Source of the DNA: CAWANF01 sp963783355
GTDB taxonomy: Bacteria; Bacteroidota; Rhodothermia; Balneolales; DATFMH01
Length of the DNA: 64,000 nucleotides
Assembly (NCBI GenBank): GCA_963783355.1
Contig: CAWANF010000013.1
Location: 1-64,000 of the forward strand
Direction of reading: 5' to 3'
The notes under the pieces: generated by a model
Told to the model about the DNA's origin: nothing
Seen by the model: the letters and a program-made list of their open reading frames with translations, nothing else
Databases searched by the model: none
Program-made: the position numbers and the translations under genes
In this document: positions 1 to 8,838 of the stretch, piece after piece
Numbering within the stretch: position 1 is the first letter of the stretch
How the letters are laid out: each line of letters opens with the position of its first letter

Positions 1-601
1 AGGAATGACCAACATTTACGATAATGTTGGAAATAATGTGCCCGTTACGGCCATAGAGATAGAACCGAACGTTATAACACAGATTAAAACTGTGGAAAGC
101 GACGGTTATGTTGCTGTGCAACTGGCAGCCTATGACAAAAAGGAAAAAAATACTACAAAGGCTCTTGTAGGTCACTTTAAGAGTGCCGGTACCACACCAA
201 AACGAATCGTTTCCGAATTCAGAGATTATCTGCCGGAAGGTTTGGAACTTGGCGACAGTTTAAAAATTGATGATGTCTTTCAGGAAAATTCTTTAGTTGA
301 TGTTATCGGAATAACTAAAGGCAAGGGATTCCAGGGCGTTGTTAAAAGACATGGTTTTAGTGGCGTTGGAGGACAAACACACGGTCAGCATAACCGGCTT
401 CGGGCTCCTGGTTCAATCGGCCAGGCATCGGATCCTTCAAGAGTATTTAAAGGTGTGAAAATGGCCGGACAGAAAGGTAATACACGGGTAAAAATAAAAG
501 ATCTGACCGTTGTAAAAATCATACCTGAATCGAATCTCTTATTGGTAAAAGGCTCTGTACCTGGACCCAAAGGACGATTCATTGAAATTCACAATAGCTG
601 A
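1..601 (+). CDS. rplC: 50S ribosomal protein L3, 5'-truncated by window edge
   Basis: Large-subunit protein L3, which binds 23S rRNA near the peptidyl transferase centre. The visible protein has the typical central loop with GQTHGQHNRLRAPGSIG and ends with the family's KGSVPGPKG motif. The first visible ATG (position 5) is not the start: the reading frame is open upstream (a Gly codon at 2-4), and the family begins with about ten more residues (GKKxGMT type), so the start lies outside the window. It opens the visible part of the S10 operon and is followed 25 nt later by rplD. Confidence 0.97.
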   Translation, partial: GMTNIYDNVGNNVPVTAIEIEPNVITQIKTVESDGYVAVQLAAYDKKEKNTTKALVGHFKSAGTTPKRIVSEFRDYLPEGLELGDSLKIDDVFQENSLVDVIGITKGKGFQGVVKRHGFSGVGGQTHGQHNRLRAPGSIGQASDPSRVFKGVKMAGQKGNTRVKIKDLTVVKIIPESNLLLVKGSVPGPKGRFIEIHNS

Positions 602-626
602 TTAAGTCTAAGAATATTATTGATAA

Positions 627-1277
627 ATGGAACTGAATATTTATAAAACCGATGGTACTAAAAGCCGGAAAAAAGCGGCATTGAGTGACGATGTCTTTGC
701 CATCGAGCCGAAAGATGCTTTGGTATATGAGGATGTACGGTCCTATCAAAGTAATCAGCGTCAAGGTACAGCAAAAACCAAAGGACGTACCGAAGTTCGA
801 GGTGGCGGTAAGAAAGCATACAGACAAAAAGGTACCGGTAATGCCCGGAGAGGTTCCATGCGTTCACCCCTCTTGGTAGGTGGTGGTACGGTTTTTGGTC
901 CGAAACCACGCGATTATGTAGTAAAAATTTCGAAAAAAATGAGTCAGATTGCTCGTAAATCGGCATTGACTTATAAGGCTAAAGACGAAGCTATCATCGT
1001 AATAGAAGATTTTTCATTCGATGAACCGAAAACAAAAAAATTGGTTTCTATACTTGAAGCTTTAAAAATAGATAATAAAAAAGTCTTGGTTTTAACTTCT
1101 CAAACGAGCCAGAATATCTACAAATCAAGTAAGAATCTTAAAAAGATTTCTGTTTTGGAAGCGAACAAGCCTTCAACTTATGAGATTATGAATGCGGATT
1201 TTGTTGTTATACAAGAAAATGCCATTCCTGTTCTTGAACAAACACTAGGTGTTAAAGCTGAAGAGGTAAGTGCATGA
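627..1277 (+). CDS. rplD: 50S ribosomal protein L4
   Basis: L4, 216 residues, a 23S rRNA-binding protein lining the exit tunnel; in many bacteria it also represses its own operon. The conserved basic loop KAYRQKGTGNARRGSMRSP is present around residues 63-82. The stop overlaps the rplW start by four bases (ATGA), so the two are probably translationally coupled. Confidence 0.98.
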   Translation: MELNIYKTDGTKSRKKAALSDDVFAIEPKDALVYEDVRSYQSNQRQGTAKTKGRTEVRGGGKKAYRQKGTGNARRGSMRSPLLVGGGTVFGPKPRDYVVKISKKMSQIARKSALTYKAKDEAIIVIEDFSFDEPKTKKLVSILEALKIDNKKVLVLTSQTSQNIYKSSKNLKKISVLEANKPSTYEIMNADFVVIQENAIPVLEQTLGVKAEEVSA

Positions 1278-1570
1278 CAATAATACTTCAAAGACCACTG
1301 GTTACTGAAAAATTAACGGAACTGCAGGAAAAGCTTAATCAGTATTCTTTCCGGGTAGACCGCAACGTGACCAAAAAAGAAATTAGAGAAGAAGTGGAAA
1401 GAATGTATCCGGATGTTAAGGTGGAAAGAGTAAATACAATTATAATGCCATCTAAACCCAAAGGCCGTTATACTAAAAGCGGATTTGTTCCCGGACGTTC
1501 AACAAAATGGAAAAAGGCCATCGTGACATTACGCGAGGGTGACAGTATTGATTTCTTTAGTGAAATATAA
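1274..1570 (+). CDS. rplW: 50S ribosomal protein L23
   Basis: L23, 98 residues, sits at the exit of the ribosomal tunnel and is the docking site for trigger factor and SRP. It has the family's N-terminal RPLVTEKLT motif and the basic loop KPKGRYTKSG. It overlaps rplD by 4 nt and is followed by rplB after 18 nt. Confidence 0.97.
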   Translation: MTIILQRPLVTEKLTELQEKLNQYSFRVDRNVTKKEIREEVERMYPDVKVERVNTIIMPSKPKGRYTKSGFVPGRSTKWKKAIVTLREGDSIDFFSEI

Positions 1571-1588
1571 TCAACGATTTTTATAAAA

Positions 1589-2416
1589 ATGGCGACACGC
1601 AAATTAAAACCGAATACTCCTGGCACACGTCACAGAATTGCTCCTGTTTTTAAGGATGTAACGACGTCCGAACCAGAGAGAAAATTAGTTAAAAGCCTTA
1701 AGAAATCAGGTGGCCGTAATTCAAACGGTAGAATTACTTCACGTCACATGGGCGGCGGGCATAAAAGACGTTATCGTTTAATCGATTTCAAACGCAATAA
1801 ATTTGATATCACCGCTATAGTAAAAACAATCGAATATGATCCGAACCGAACAGCACGTATAGCCCTGGTGGCATATGCTGATGGTGAAAAAAGATATATG
1901 ATTGCTCCTGATGGCTTAAAAGTTGGAGATAAAATTGTAAATGGAAGCAATGCCGCACCAGAAATAGGTAACACATTGCCGATGATTAAGATGCCTTTAG
2001 GTACTATCATTCATAATATCGAATTGACTCCCGGTAAGGGAGGTCAGTTGGCTCGCAGTGCTGGTACAAATGCACAGTTAGTTGCAAAAACGGAACGGTA
2101 TGTGACCGTAAAATTGCCTTCTGGCGAAGTTCGCATGATACTGGGTAATTGCTTAGCTACTGTCGGTACTACAAGCAATCCAGATCATATGAATATTACA
2201 ATAGGTAAAGCCGGCCGGAGCCGTTGGCTTGGTATACGCCCGCAAACACGTGGTGTTGCCATGAACCCGATCGACCATCCAATGGGTGGTGGTGAAGGAA
2301 AAGCTTCAGGAGGCCATCCTCGTTCACCATGGGGACAGGCATCTAAAGGTAAGAAGACACGTAATCGCCGTAAATTGTCTTCAAAATATATAGTCAGAAG
2401 AAGAAACTCTAAATAA
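1589..2416 (+). CDS. rplB: 50S ribosomal protein L2
   Basis: L2, 275 residues, needed for subunit joining and peptidyl transfer. The C-terminal signature MNPIDHPMGGGEGKASGGHPRSPWG (residues about 225-249) contains the conserved His of the family. The length is normal. rpsS follows after 6 nt. Confidence 0.98.
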   Translation: MATRKLKPNTPGTRHRIAPVFKDVTTSEPERKLVKSLKKSGGRNSNGRITSRHMGGGHKRRYRLIDFKRNKFDITAIVKTIEYDPNRTARIALVAYADGEKRYMIAPDGLKVGDKIVNGSNAAPEIGNTLPMIKMPLGTIIHNIELTPGKGGQLARSAGTNAQLVAKTERYVTVKLPSGEVRMILGNCLATVGTTSNPDHMNITIGKAGRSRWLGIRPQTRGVAMNPIDHPMGGGEGKASGGHPRSPWGQASKGKKTRNRRKLSSKYIVRRRNSK

Positions 2417-2422
2417 GCAGCT

Positions 2423-2707
2423 ATGCCACGTTCGCTGAAGAAAGGTCCTTATATACATTTTAAACTCCAGAAGAAAGTAGACGAGGCTAACAAGTCTAAT
2501 TCGAAAAAGGTTATTAAAACCTGGTCTCGTGGGTCTATGATTTCTCCGGATTTTGTTGGTTTGACATTTGCAGTGCATAATGGAAAACAATTCATTCCCG
2601 TATTTATAACAGAAAATATGGTAGGTCATAAACTTGGTGAATTTGCACCAACGAGAACATTCAGAGGCCATCCACAGAAAAAAGCTGAAAAAGGAGTGAA
2701 ACGTTAA
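2423..2707 (+). CDS. rpsS: 30S ribosomal protein S19
   Basis: S19, 94 residues, head of the small subunit, contacts S13. It starts MPRSLKKGPYIHFKL and contains the family's KTWSRGSMISPDFVGLTFAVHNG core and the GHKLGEFAPTRTFRGH motif. Its last base overlaps the first base of rplV (TAATG). Confidence 0.97.
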   Translation: MPRSLKKGPYIHFKLQKKVDEANKSNSKKVIKTWSRGSMISPDFVGLTFAVHNGKQFIPVFITENMVGHKLGEFAPTRTFRGHPQKKAEKGVKR

Positions 2708-3081
2708 TGGAAACCAAAGCCGTATTAGAAGCGAGGGCTGTTCAAAGATATTTACGTAAATCACCCAGGAAATTGAGAATTATTGCTAATTCTGTTCGTG
2801 GTGAGAATGTCGTATCAGCATTGAATAAGCTAAAATTTATGAATAAAGGCGCGGCATCTGATATCGCTAAAGTTATAGCTTCAGCTGCTGCCAATGTAAG
2901 AGATAAATTCCAGGATGAACGTCTGGAAAATGAAGAACTTTTTATCAAAAGAATCTTCATCGATGAAGCAGCTACGTTGAAACGTATTCAACCGGCTCCT
3001 CAGGGACGTGCTCATCAGATAAAAAAACGTAGCAGTCATATTACTGTTATTGTTGCGAAACAAGAAGAAACTCAAGATTAA
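2707..3081 (+). CDS. rplV: 50S ribosomal protein L22
   Basis: L22, 124 residues, an exit-tunnel protein. It shows the family order: an N-terminal YLRKSPRKLR segment, then the LIN/AxAAN region, and the C-terminal hook RIQPAPQGRAHQIKKRSSHITV. It is coupled to rpsS by a one-base overlap and followed by rpsC after 14 nt. Confidence 0.97.
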   Translation: METKAVLEARAVQRYLRKSPRKLRIIANSVRGENVVSALNKLKFMNKGAASDIAKVIASAAANVRDKFQDERLENEELFIKRIFIDEAATLKRIQPAPQGRAHQIKKRSSHITVIVAKQEETQD

Positions 3082-3095
3082 AACCAAGGAAGAAA

Positions 3096-3845
3096 TTGGG
3101 ACAGAAGACTAATCCAATCGGCTTAAGACTCGGCGTTATTCGCGGCTGGGATTCCAACTGGTATTCCGAAGAGAATAGCGATGGTATTTTGTTAGAGGAT
3201 ACCAAGCTCAGAAATTACCTGGATACCAGGTTGCGTAATGGTGGTTTGTCTAAAGTAATTATTGAAAGAACACCAAAAAGAGTATTGTTAACATTGCTGA
3301 CCAGTCGTCCGGGTGTGATCATCGGTAAAGGTGGTGAGCAGGTTGAAATGCTTCGTGAAGAGTTGAAGAAAATCACTAATAAAGAAGTCCAGATTAAGAT
3401 CAGCGAAATTAAACGCCCTGAACTGGATGCCAGCCTTGTCGCTCAGAATATTGCTCAACAACTCGTTGGAAGAGTGTCATTCCGTAGAGCTATGAAAACG
3501 GCTATTGCTTCTTCTATCAGAATGGGCGCCAAAGGGATTAAAATTAAATGCTCGGGTAGACTTGGTGGTGCGGAAATGGCCCGGACAGAACATTATAAAG
3601 AAGGTCGTGTGCCATTGCATACATTGCGTGCTGATATTGATTATTCAAAAAGTACGGCACATACGATCTACGGTTCTATCGGAGTCTCTGTTTGGATCTT
3701 CAAAGGTGAAATTATTGGTGATGTGGATTTAACACCGAGTGGCTTCACAAACCGATTGGAAAAACCGGCACCACAGAAAAGAAGAAAACCCGCAAGATCC
3801 CGGGGTGGTCGTCGCAGAAGAAAACCCAATAAAAACGAAGAATAA
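3096..3845 (+). CDS. rpsC: 30S ribosomal protein S3 (TTG start)
   Basis: S3, 249 residues, lines the mRNA entry channel. The start codon is TTG, preceded by AAGGAAG 3-9 nt upstream; the first residues MGQKTNPIGLRLG are exactly where the family begins, and no ATG is near. The KH domain motif GVIIGKGGEQV is at about residues 74-84. A basic extension of about 35 residues (KRRKPARSRGGRRRRKP) follows the usual end of the protein. Confidence 0.97.
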   Translation: MGQKTNPIGLRLGVIRGWDSNWYSEENSDGILLEDTKLRNYLDTRLRNGGLSKVIIERTPKRVLLTLLTSRPGVIIGKGGEQVEMLREELKKITNKEVQIKISEIKRPELDASLVAQNIAQQLVGRVSFRRAMKTAIASSIRMGAKGIKIKCSGRLGGAEMARTEHYKEGRVPLHTLRADIDYSKSTAHTIYGSIGVSVWIFKGEIIGDVDLTPSGFTNRLEKPAPQKRRKPARSRGGRRRRKPNKNEE

Positions 3846-3860
3846 GAATAGGTTTCAGCT

Positions 3861-4283
3861 ATGTTAGAACCCAAACGCATTCACAGGCGTAGAGTACATA
3901 GAGGTAAAATCAAAGGTAATACCTCCCGTGGACATCAAATTGCATTCGGAGATTTCGCTATAAAAGCACTGGAAGGCAAGTTTATTACGGCCCGCCAGAT
4001 TGAAGCTTGCCGTATTGCAATTACACGTAAACTTCAACGTGATGGTAATGTCTGGATTCGAATATTCCCGGATAAACCGATAACAGCAAAACCGGCTGAA
4101 ACCCGTATGGGTAGTGGTAAAGGTACACTAGATCATTTTATTTCAGTGGTACATCCCGGCCGTATTTTATTTGAAGTCGGTGGCGTAAATAAGGAATTGG
4201 CAAAAGAAGCTTTACGCCTGGCACAATTCAAACTTCCTATTAAAACGAAAATAATTGTTCGTCGCGATTACGACGGCGAATAG
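3861..4283 (+). CDS. rplP: 50S ribosomal protein L16
   Basis: L16, 140 residues, at the A-site side of the large subunit. Family signatures present: ITARQIEACRIA, then WIRIFPDKPITAKPAETRMGSGKG. The normal length argues for a complete gene. rpmC follows after 14 nt. Confidence 0.97.
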   Translation: MLEPKRIHRRRVHRGKIKGNTSRGHQIAFGDFAIKALEGKFITARQIEACRIAITRKLQRDGNVWIRIFPDKPITAKPAETRMGSGKGTLDHFISVVHPGRILFEVGGVNKELAKEALRLAQFKLPIKTKIIVRRDYDGE

Positions 4284-4297
4284 CAGGAGGCTTCTGA

Positions 4298-4492
4298 ATG
4301 AAAACACATGAACTAAGAGAATTATCGGTTACTGAGTTAATAGCTCGCATTGGTGATGCAAAAGAAGCTATACAGAAATTGAAGTTTAACAGAGCCGTTG
4401 CAGGCCAACTGGAAAATCCGAGTGAGATCAGACATCATAAGCGTGAAATCGCGCGTCTGAAAACATTAATAAATGAAAAAACCGGCGCTTAA
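4298..4492 (+). CDS. rpmC: 50S ribosomal protein L29
   Basis: L29, 64 residues, a two-helix protein at the tunnel exit beside L23. It starts MKTHELRELS and carries the conserved LKFNRAVAGQLENPSEIRHHKREIARLKT helix pair. A strong Shine-Dalgarno (AGGAGG) lies 7 nt before the ATG. Confidence 0.96.
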   Translation: MKTHELRELSVTELIARIGDAKEAIQKLKFNRAVAGQLENPSEIRHHKREIARLKTLINEKTGA

Positions 4493-4515
4493 CTTTATAG
4501 ATGAATTAAAAGCTT

Positions 4516-4782
4516 ATGTCAGACATAACTGCGCGTAAACAAAGAAAACAAAGAATCGGACGAGTTGTCAGCGACAAAATGGATAAAAGCATCACTGTCG
4601 CGATTGATCGCCAGGTAAAACATCCGATCTATGGTAAGTTCATTACCAAAACTAAGAAATACATGGCCCATGACGAGAACAATGAAGCAAAACATGGCGA
4701 CCGTGTACAGATTATGGAAACCAGGCCGTTGTCCAAACAAAAGAAATGGCGTTTGGTCAAGATTCTTGAAAAAGCGAAGTAA
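4516..4782 (+). CDS. rpsQ: 30S ribosomal protein S17
   Basis: S17, 88 residues, an OB-fold 16S rRNA-binding protein. Characteristic RIGRVVSDKMDKSITVAI at the N-terminus and the HPIYGKFITKTKKYMAHDE segment. It lies 23 nt after rpmC and 27 nt before rplN. Confidence 0.96.
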   Translation: MSDITARKQRKQRIGRVVSDKMDKSITVAIDRQVKHPIYGKFITKTKKYMAHDENNEAKHGDRVQIMETRPLSKQKKWRLVKILEKAK

Positions 4783-4809
4783 CTAGCAATCATTTATTGA
4801 GTAAAAACA

Positions 4810-5178
4810 ATGATACAGACACAGTCTATATTAAACGTTGCAGACAACAGCGGTGCTAAAAAGGTGATGTGTATAAAAGTACTCGGCGATTCTAAAAAAA
4901 GATATGCCCGGGTAGGTGACCTGATTGCTTGTTCCGTTAAAACAGCTATTCCCGGTGGTAACGTAAAAAAAGGGGATGTTGTTAAAGCTGTTATCGTAAG
5001 AACGAAAAAAGAATTTAGAAGAAAAGATGGTAGTTATATTCGTTTTGATGAAAATGCTGCTGTATTGATTAATAAGGAACAAGAACCTATCGGGACCAGA
5101 ATTTTTGGACCTGTTGCGCGTGAACTCAGAGAACGGAATTTCATGAGGATAGTTTCTCTGGCACCTGAAGTACTCTAA
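4810..5178 (+). CDS. rplN: 50S ribosomal protein L14
   Basis: L14, 122 residues, at the subunit interface (bridge B5/B8). It begins MIQTQSILNVADNSGAKKVMCI and ends FMRIVSLAPEVL, both textbook for the family, with length exactly as expected. Confidence 0.98.
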   Translation: MIQTQSILNVADNSGAKKVMCIKVLGDSKKRYARVGDLIACSVKTAIPGGNVKKGDVVKAVIVRTKKEFRRKDGSYIRFDENAAVLINKEQEPIGTRIFGPVARELRERNFMRIVSLAPEVL

Positions 5179-5196
5179 AAGACTGAATTGAACGAT

Positions 5197-5550
5197 ATGC
5201 CACGTACGAAAAACAAACAAAAGAAATTCCATGTCAAGAAAGGTGATATAGTAGAAGTTATCACCGGTGTTGACAGCGGTAAACAAGGAAAAATACTCCA
5301 GGTTATTACCCGCAAAGAACGAGTTATTGTAGAAGGGGTTAATATGAAGACTAAACATCATAAACCCAGTCAGCAATATCCTCAGGGTGGGCGTATTCAA
5401 CAGGAAATGCCTGTCCATATTTCAAATGTAATGCCAATAGATCCAGTATCGGGAAAACCTACACGTATCGGCCGCAAGAAACTTGAAGAAAGCGGTAAAT
5501 CACGATGGGTTCGTTACTCTAAGGATAGTGGTGAAGTTCTAGACAAATAA
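5197..5550 (+). CDS. rplX: 50S ribosomal protein L24
   Basis: L24, 117 residues, initiates assembly of the large subunit. The KOW motif KKGDIVEVITGVDSGKQGKIL is at about residues 14-34. I place the start at the ATG (MPRTKNK) rather than the in-frame TTG nine bases upstream, because the family starts close to the KOW motif. Confidence 0.95.
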   Translation: MPRTKNKQKKFHVKKGDIVEVITGVDSGKQGKILQVITRKERVIVEGVNMKTKHHKPSQQYPQGGRIQQEMPVHISNVMPIDPVSGKPTRIGRKKLEESGKSRWVRYSKDSGEVLDK

Positions 5551-5566
5551 GAATTGATTGACAGAC

Positions 5567-6127
5567 ATGGCAACTGAAGCAAGATTATATACGCAATACA
5601 AAGACGATGTCGTAAAGAAATTGGTTAAAGATTTCAGCTACGATAATCCTATGGCTGTTCCCAAGTTAAAGAAAATTACTATTAACGTGGGAGTTGGTGA
5701 AGCTGTTTCCGACCGGAAAAAACTGGACGATGTCGTTCAGAATGTAGCACGTATTACCGGACAGAAACCTGTGTTAACCGTGGCTAAAAAATCAATATCA
5801 AATTTTAAACTTCGTGAAGGCATGCCTATCGGTTGTAAGGTAACCCTCAGAAGTAAAATAATGTTTGAATTCCTCGACCGGTTCATCAACCTGGCATTGC
5901 CAAGAACACGGGATTTTCAGGGAATTCCAGATAAGAGTTTTGATGGACGGGGTAACTATACCGTTGGTATTAAAGAACATGCTATCTTCCCGGAAATTGA
6001 TACCGATAAAATTGAATGGCTTCACGGAATGGACATTACTTTTGTAACCTCGGCCGAAACCGATGAAGAAGCTTATGCATTACTCAAATATATGGGTATG
6101 CCTTTCAGAAAAAGAAATAAACAATAA
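5567..6127 (+). CDS. rplE: 50S ribosomal protein L5
   Basis: L5, 186 residues, binds 5S rRNA in the central protuberance. Family motifs include PKLKKITINVGVGEA, KPVLTVAKKSISNFKLREGMPIG and DFQGIPDKSFDGRGNYTVGIKEH. The ATG start (MATEARLY) is chosen over an in-frame TTG nine bases upstream. It is the second gene of the L24-L5-S14 segment of the spc operon. Confidence 0.97.
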   Translation: MATEARLYTQYKDDVVKKLVKDFSYDNPMAVPKLKKITINVGVGEAVSDRKKLDDVVQNVARITGQKPVLTVAKKSISNFKLREGMPIGCKVTLRSKIMFEFLDRFINLALPRTRDFQGIPDKSFDGRGNYTVGIKEHAIFPEIDTDKIEWLHGMDITFVTSAETDEEAYALLKYMGMPFRKRNKQ

Positions 6128-6135
6128 AGCATCTT

Positions 6136-6405
6136 ATGGCTAAAAAATCTTGGATTGCTCGTAACGAGAAAAGGAAAAAAACAGTCGCAAAATTTGCGAA
6201 AAAGCGTAAAGAGCTTAAAGAAGCCGGTGATTATGAAGGTTTACAGAAATTGCCGCGGAATGCGAGTCCGACCAGAGTACGGAATCGTTGTTCAATGACC
6301 GGAAGATCAAGGGGATATATTTCTAAATATGGTGTGTCCCGTATCAAGTTTCGTGAATTGGCTCTAGATGGTAAGATCCCCGGAATTAGAAAAGCCAGTT
6401 GGTAA
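6136..6405 (+). CDS. rpsN: 30S ribosomal protein S14, zinc-free type
   Basis: S14, 89 residues, of the longer type that lacks the CxxC...CxxC zinc ribbon; the only cysteine is in NRCSMTGRSRGY. The C-terminal SRIKFRELALDGKIPGIRKASW is the family's end. It sits in the usual place between rplE and rpsH. Confidence 0.97.
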   Translation: MAKKSWIARNEKRKKTVAKFAKKRKELKEAGDYEGLQKLPRNASPTRVRNRCSMTGRSRGYISKYGVSRIKFRELALDGKIPGIRKASW

Positions 6406-6429
6406 ACAATATATAATTGAAATTAAACT

Positions 6430-6822
6430 ATGACTGATCCAATAGCCGATTTCTTAACAAGAATCAGAAATGCCCAGCAAGCTGGTCACAGAAGTGTGGA
6501 TATTCCGGCTTCCAAAATGAAGAGGGCTATGTCTAAGATTCTTTTGGATAAGGGATTTATTCAAAATTTCATCAACATCGAAGATTCTAAACAAGGACTT
6601 CTGAGACTGTTTTTGAAATACGACGGGTATGGTTATCCCGTGATCAAAACCCTGGAACGCGTTTCCAAACCGGGTTTAAGAAAATATGTTCAATCAAATG
6701 AAATCCCTCGTGTAAAAAACGGTTTAGGGATTGCCATACTGACCACTTCCAACGGGGTGATGACGGATAAGGAAGCCCGGAAATTGGGAGTCGGTGGCGA
6801 AATACTCTGTTACGTATATTAA
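6430..6822 (+). CDS. rpsH: 30S ribosomal protein S8
   Basis: S8, 130 residues, binds the central domain of 16S rRNA and, in enterobacteria, represses the spc operon. It starts MTDPIADFLTRIRNA and has the conserved GLGIAILTTSNGVMTDKEARKLGVGGEILCYVY ending. Confidence 0.98.
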   Translation: MTDPIADFLTRIRNAQQAGHRSVDIPASKMKRAMSKILLDKGFIQNFINIEDSKQGLLRLFLKYDGYGYPVIKTLERVSKPGLRKYVQSNEIPRVKNGLGIAILTTSNGVMTDKEARKLGVGGEILCYVY

Positions 6823-6836
6823 ATCAATAGGAAATT

Positions 6837-7391
6837 ATGTCTCGTATAGGGAAATTACCGGTACCACTTAAAGATAAAGTTGAGTTCAGTATCAACGCTG
6901 AAAATGTCGTAACCATTAAAGGTGCCAAAGGCTCTCTTAATGTGAAGGTTCATCCTGACATTACGGTAGAAAAAAAGGATAACGAGATTGTTTTAACCCG
7001 TAAAACGGATCAGAAAAACCATCGTGCATTACATGGATTGTTTCGTTCTCTGATTAATAATGCCGTTATCGGTGTGAGTGAAGGGTATAAAAAAACTCTC
7101 GAAATCATTGGTGTTGGTTACCGAGCAAATATAAACGGAGATGTACTGGAATTAGGTTTAGGGTATTCTCACCCATTCTTTTTTGTTCCGCCTCCGGGAA
7201 TCAATATTGAAGTTGATACAAAATCAGGTAAGAGTCCCCGGATTATTATCTCAGGTATCGATAAAGAATTAGTGGGGCAGGTTGCCGCAAAAATCCGTTC
7301 TTTACGTCCACCTGAACCATATAAGGGTAAAGGGGTTCGTTATCTGAATGAACAAGTAAGAAGAAAAGCTGGTAAGTCGGCAGGTAGATAA
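6837..7391 (+). CDS. rplF: 50S ribosomal protein L6
   Basis: L6, 184 residues, a two-domain protein near the sarcin-ricin loop. N-terminal MSRIGKLPVPLKDKVE and the C-terminal signature RPPEPYKGKGVRYLNEQVRRKAGKS are both intact. rplR follows after 15 nt. Confidence 0.98.
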   Translation: MSRIGKLPVPLKDKVEFSINAENVVTIKGAKGSLNVKVHPDITVEKKDNEIVLTRKTDQKNHRALHGLFRSLINNAVIGVSEGYKKTLEIIGVGYRANINGDVLELGLGYSHPFFFVPPPGINIEVDTKSGKSPRIIISGIDKELVGQVAAKIRSLRPPEPYKGKGVRYLNEQVRRKAGKSAGR

Positions 7392-7406
7392 ATTATATAG
7401 GTAGAA

Positions 7407-7772
7407 ATGGCAAAAAATCAGAAAACATTACGCAGAAAAAGAATTCAAAAAAGAGTTCGTTCAAAAGTTGCCGGAACTGCTGAAAAGCCCCGGCTAAGCG
7501 TATTCAAAAGTTCAAAACATATTTATGCCCAGATTATTAGTGATGATGAAGGGCTAACGCTGGCATCTGCTTCGACAAAGTCGAAAGATCTGCAAGATCA
7601 AATTGCTGGTAAAACCGGTGTTGAAAAAGCAGAAATAATAGGTGCTGTAATCGCAGAAAAAGCTAAAGAAGCCGGTGTCAAAACAATCGTTTTTGACAGA
7701 AACGGATATAAGTTTCACGGAAAATTAAAAGCTATTGCCGATGCTGCCCGCAAAGGTGGACTTGAGTTTTAA
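7407..7772 (+). CDS. rplR: 50S ribosomal protein L18
   Basis: L18, 121 residues, a 5S rRNA-binding protein. It has the basic N-terminus (RRKRIQKRVRSKVAGTAEKPRLSVFKS) and the FDRNGYKFHGKLKAIADAARKGGLEF end typical of the family. It is followed by rpsE after 14 nt. Confidence 0.97.
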   Translation: MAKNQKTLRRKRIQKRVRSKVAGTAEKPRLSVFKSSKHIYAQIISDDEGLTLASASTKSKDLQDQIAGKTGVEKAEIIGAVIAEKAKEAGVKTIVFDRNGYKFHGKLKAIADAARKGGLEF

Positions 7773-7786
7773 AAATTAGTAATAAT

Positions 7787-8311
7787 ATGCCAAGAAAAAG
7801 AAGACAACATAACATAAAAGCAAGCGAACTTAATCTCGAAGACAGATTAGTTCATATTAATCGCGTTGCTAAAGTTGTAAAAGGTGGTCGTCGCTTCAGC
7901 TTTAATTCCATTGTCGTTGTAGGCAATAAAGAAGGTATTGTCGGTAACGGATTGGGGAAAGCGAACGAAGTATCTGATGCCATTCAAAAAGGTATTGATG
8001 ATGCACGTAAAAATCTGATCCGCGTTCCTCTTACAAAAACCCGCAGTATCCCACATCCGGTTATTGGTAAATGTGGTGCAGGCCGCGTTTTGTTGCGTCC
8101 GGCTGCAGAAGGTACCGGAGTTATTGCAGGTGGAGCAGTAAAATCTGTATTGGACAGTGCCGGAATTCATAATATCCTTACAAAATCTTTAGGGTCGTCA
8201 AATCCTCATAACATGGTAAAAGCTACTATTGATGCTTTACGTAAATTAGAGGATCCTATGGAAGTCGCACAACGTCGCGGTGTATCCCTTAAGAAAGTTT
8301 ACGAAGGCTAA
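7787..8311 (+). CDS. rpsE: 30S ribosomal protein S5
   Basis: S5, 174 residues, affects decoding accuracy. The dsRBD-like N-terminal domain carries LVHINRVAKVVKGGRRFSFNSIVVVGN, and the C-terminal domain has RPAAEGTGVIAGGAVKSVLDSAGI. In most bacteria rpmD (L30) would follow; here only 44 nt separate this gene from rplO, too short for L30. Confidence 0.97.
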   Translation: MPRKRRQHNIKASELNLEDRLVHINRVAKVVKGGRRFSFNSIVVVGNKEGIVGNGLGKANEVSDAIQKGIDDARKNLIRVPLTKTRSIPHPVIGKCGAGRVLLRPAAEGTGVIAGGAVKSVLDSAGIHNILTKSLGSSNPHNMVKATIDALRKLEDPMEVAQRRGVSLKKVYEG

Positions 8312-8355
8312 TTTATAATAGAGTTTTAATAACCAATTAAATTGGATTTAACATA

Positions 8356-8811
8356 ATGAAACTGGAAAACTTACAAGCACCTGCACCCAATAAAAAAACT
8401 CGTAAAAGAGTTGGACGTGGTGAAGGATCCGGTTTAGGAAAACAATCTGGCAGAGGCCACAAAGGACAAAAGGCCGGAAGTGGATACAGTAAAAAGACCG
8501 GCTTTGAAGGAGGTCAGATGCCTTTACAGCGGAGAGTGCCAAAATTTGGTTTTAAGAATCCTTTTCGCACAGAATATGCTGCTGTTAACCTCGACAGTCT
8601 GGAAACTTTGGTCCAGGATGGAAAGTTAACCGATACAATTACTGTAGAGGATATTTATAATTCCGGATTGATTCGTCGTGGTAAACTCGTAAAAGTGTTA
8701 GGCCGTGGTGAAGTTACGAAAGCGGTGAACATTACCGTTCATGCTTTCAGCAAAACAGCTGAAGAAAAGATTACTAAAGCTGGTGGCAAAATAACTAAGA
8801 TCGAAAAATAG
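8356..8811 (+). CDS. rplO: 50S ribosomal protein L15
   Basis: L15, 151 residues. The glycine-rich N-terminal tail (KRVGRGEGSGLGKQSGRGHKGQKAGSG) penetrates the large subunit; the globular C-terminal half ends with AFSKTAEEKITKAGGKI. It directly precedes secY by 27 nt, as in most spc operons. Confidence 0.97.
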   Translation: MKLENLQAPAPNKKTRKRVGRGEGSGLGKQSGRGHKGQKAGSGYSKKTGFEGGQMPLQRRVPKFGFKNPFRTEYAAVNLDSLETLVQDGKLTDTITVEDIYNSGLIRRGKLVKVLGRGEVTKAVNITVHAFSKTAEEKITKAGGKITKIEK

Positions 8812-8838
8812 TTTTTCAGAACGGTTTCAATATAGCGA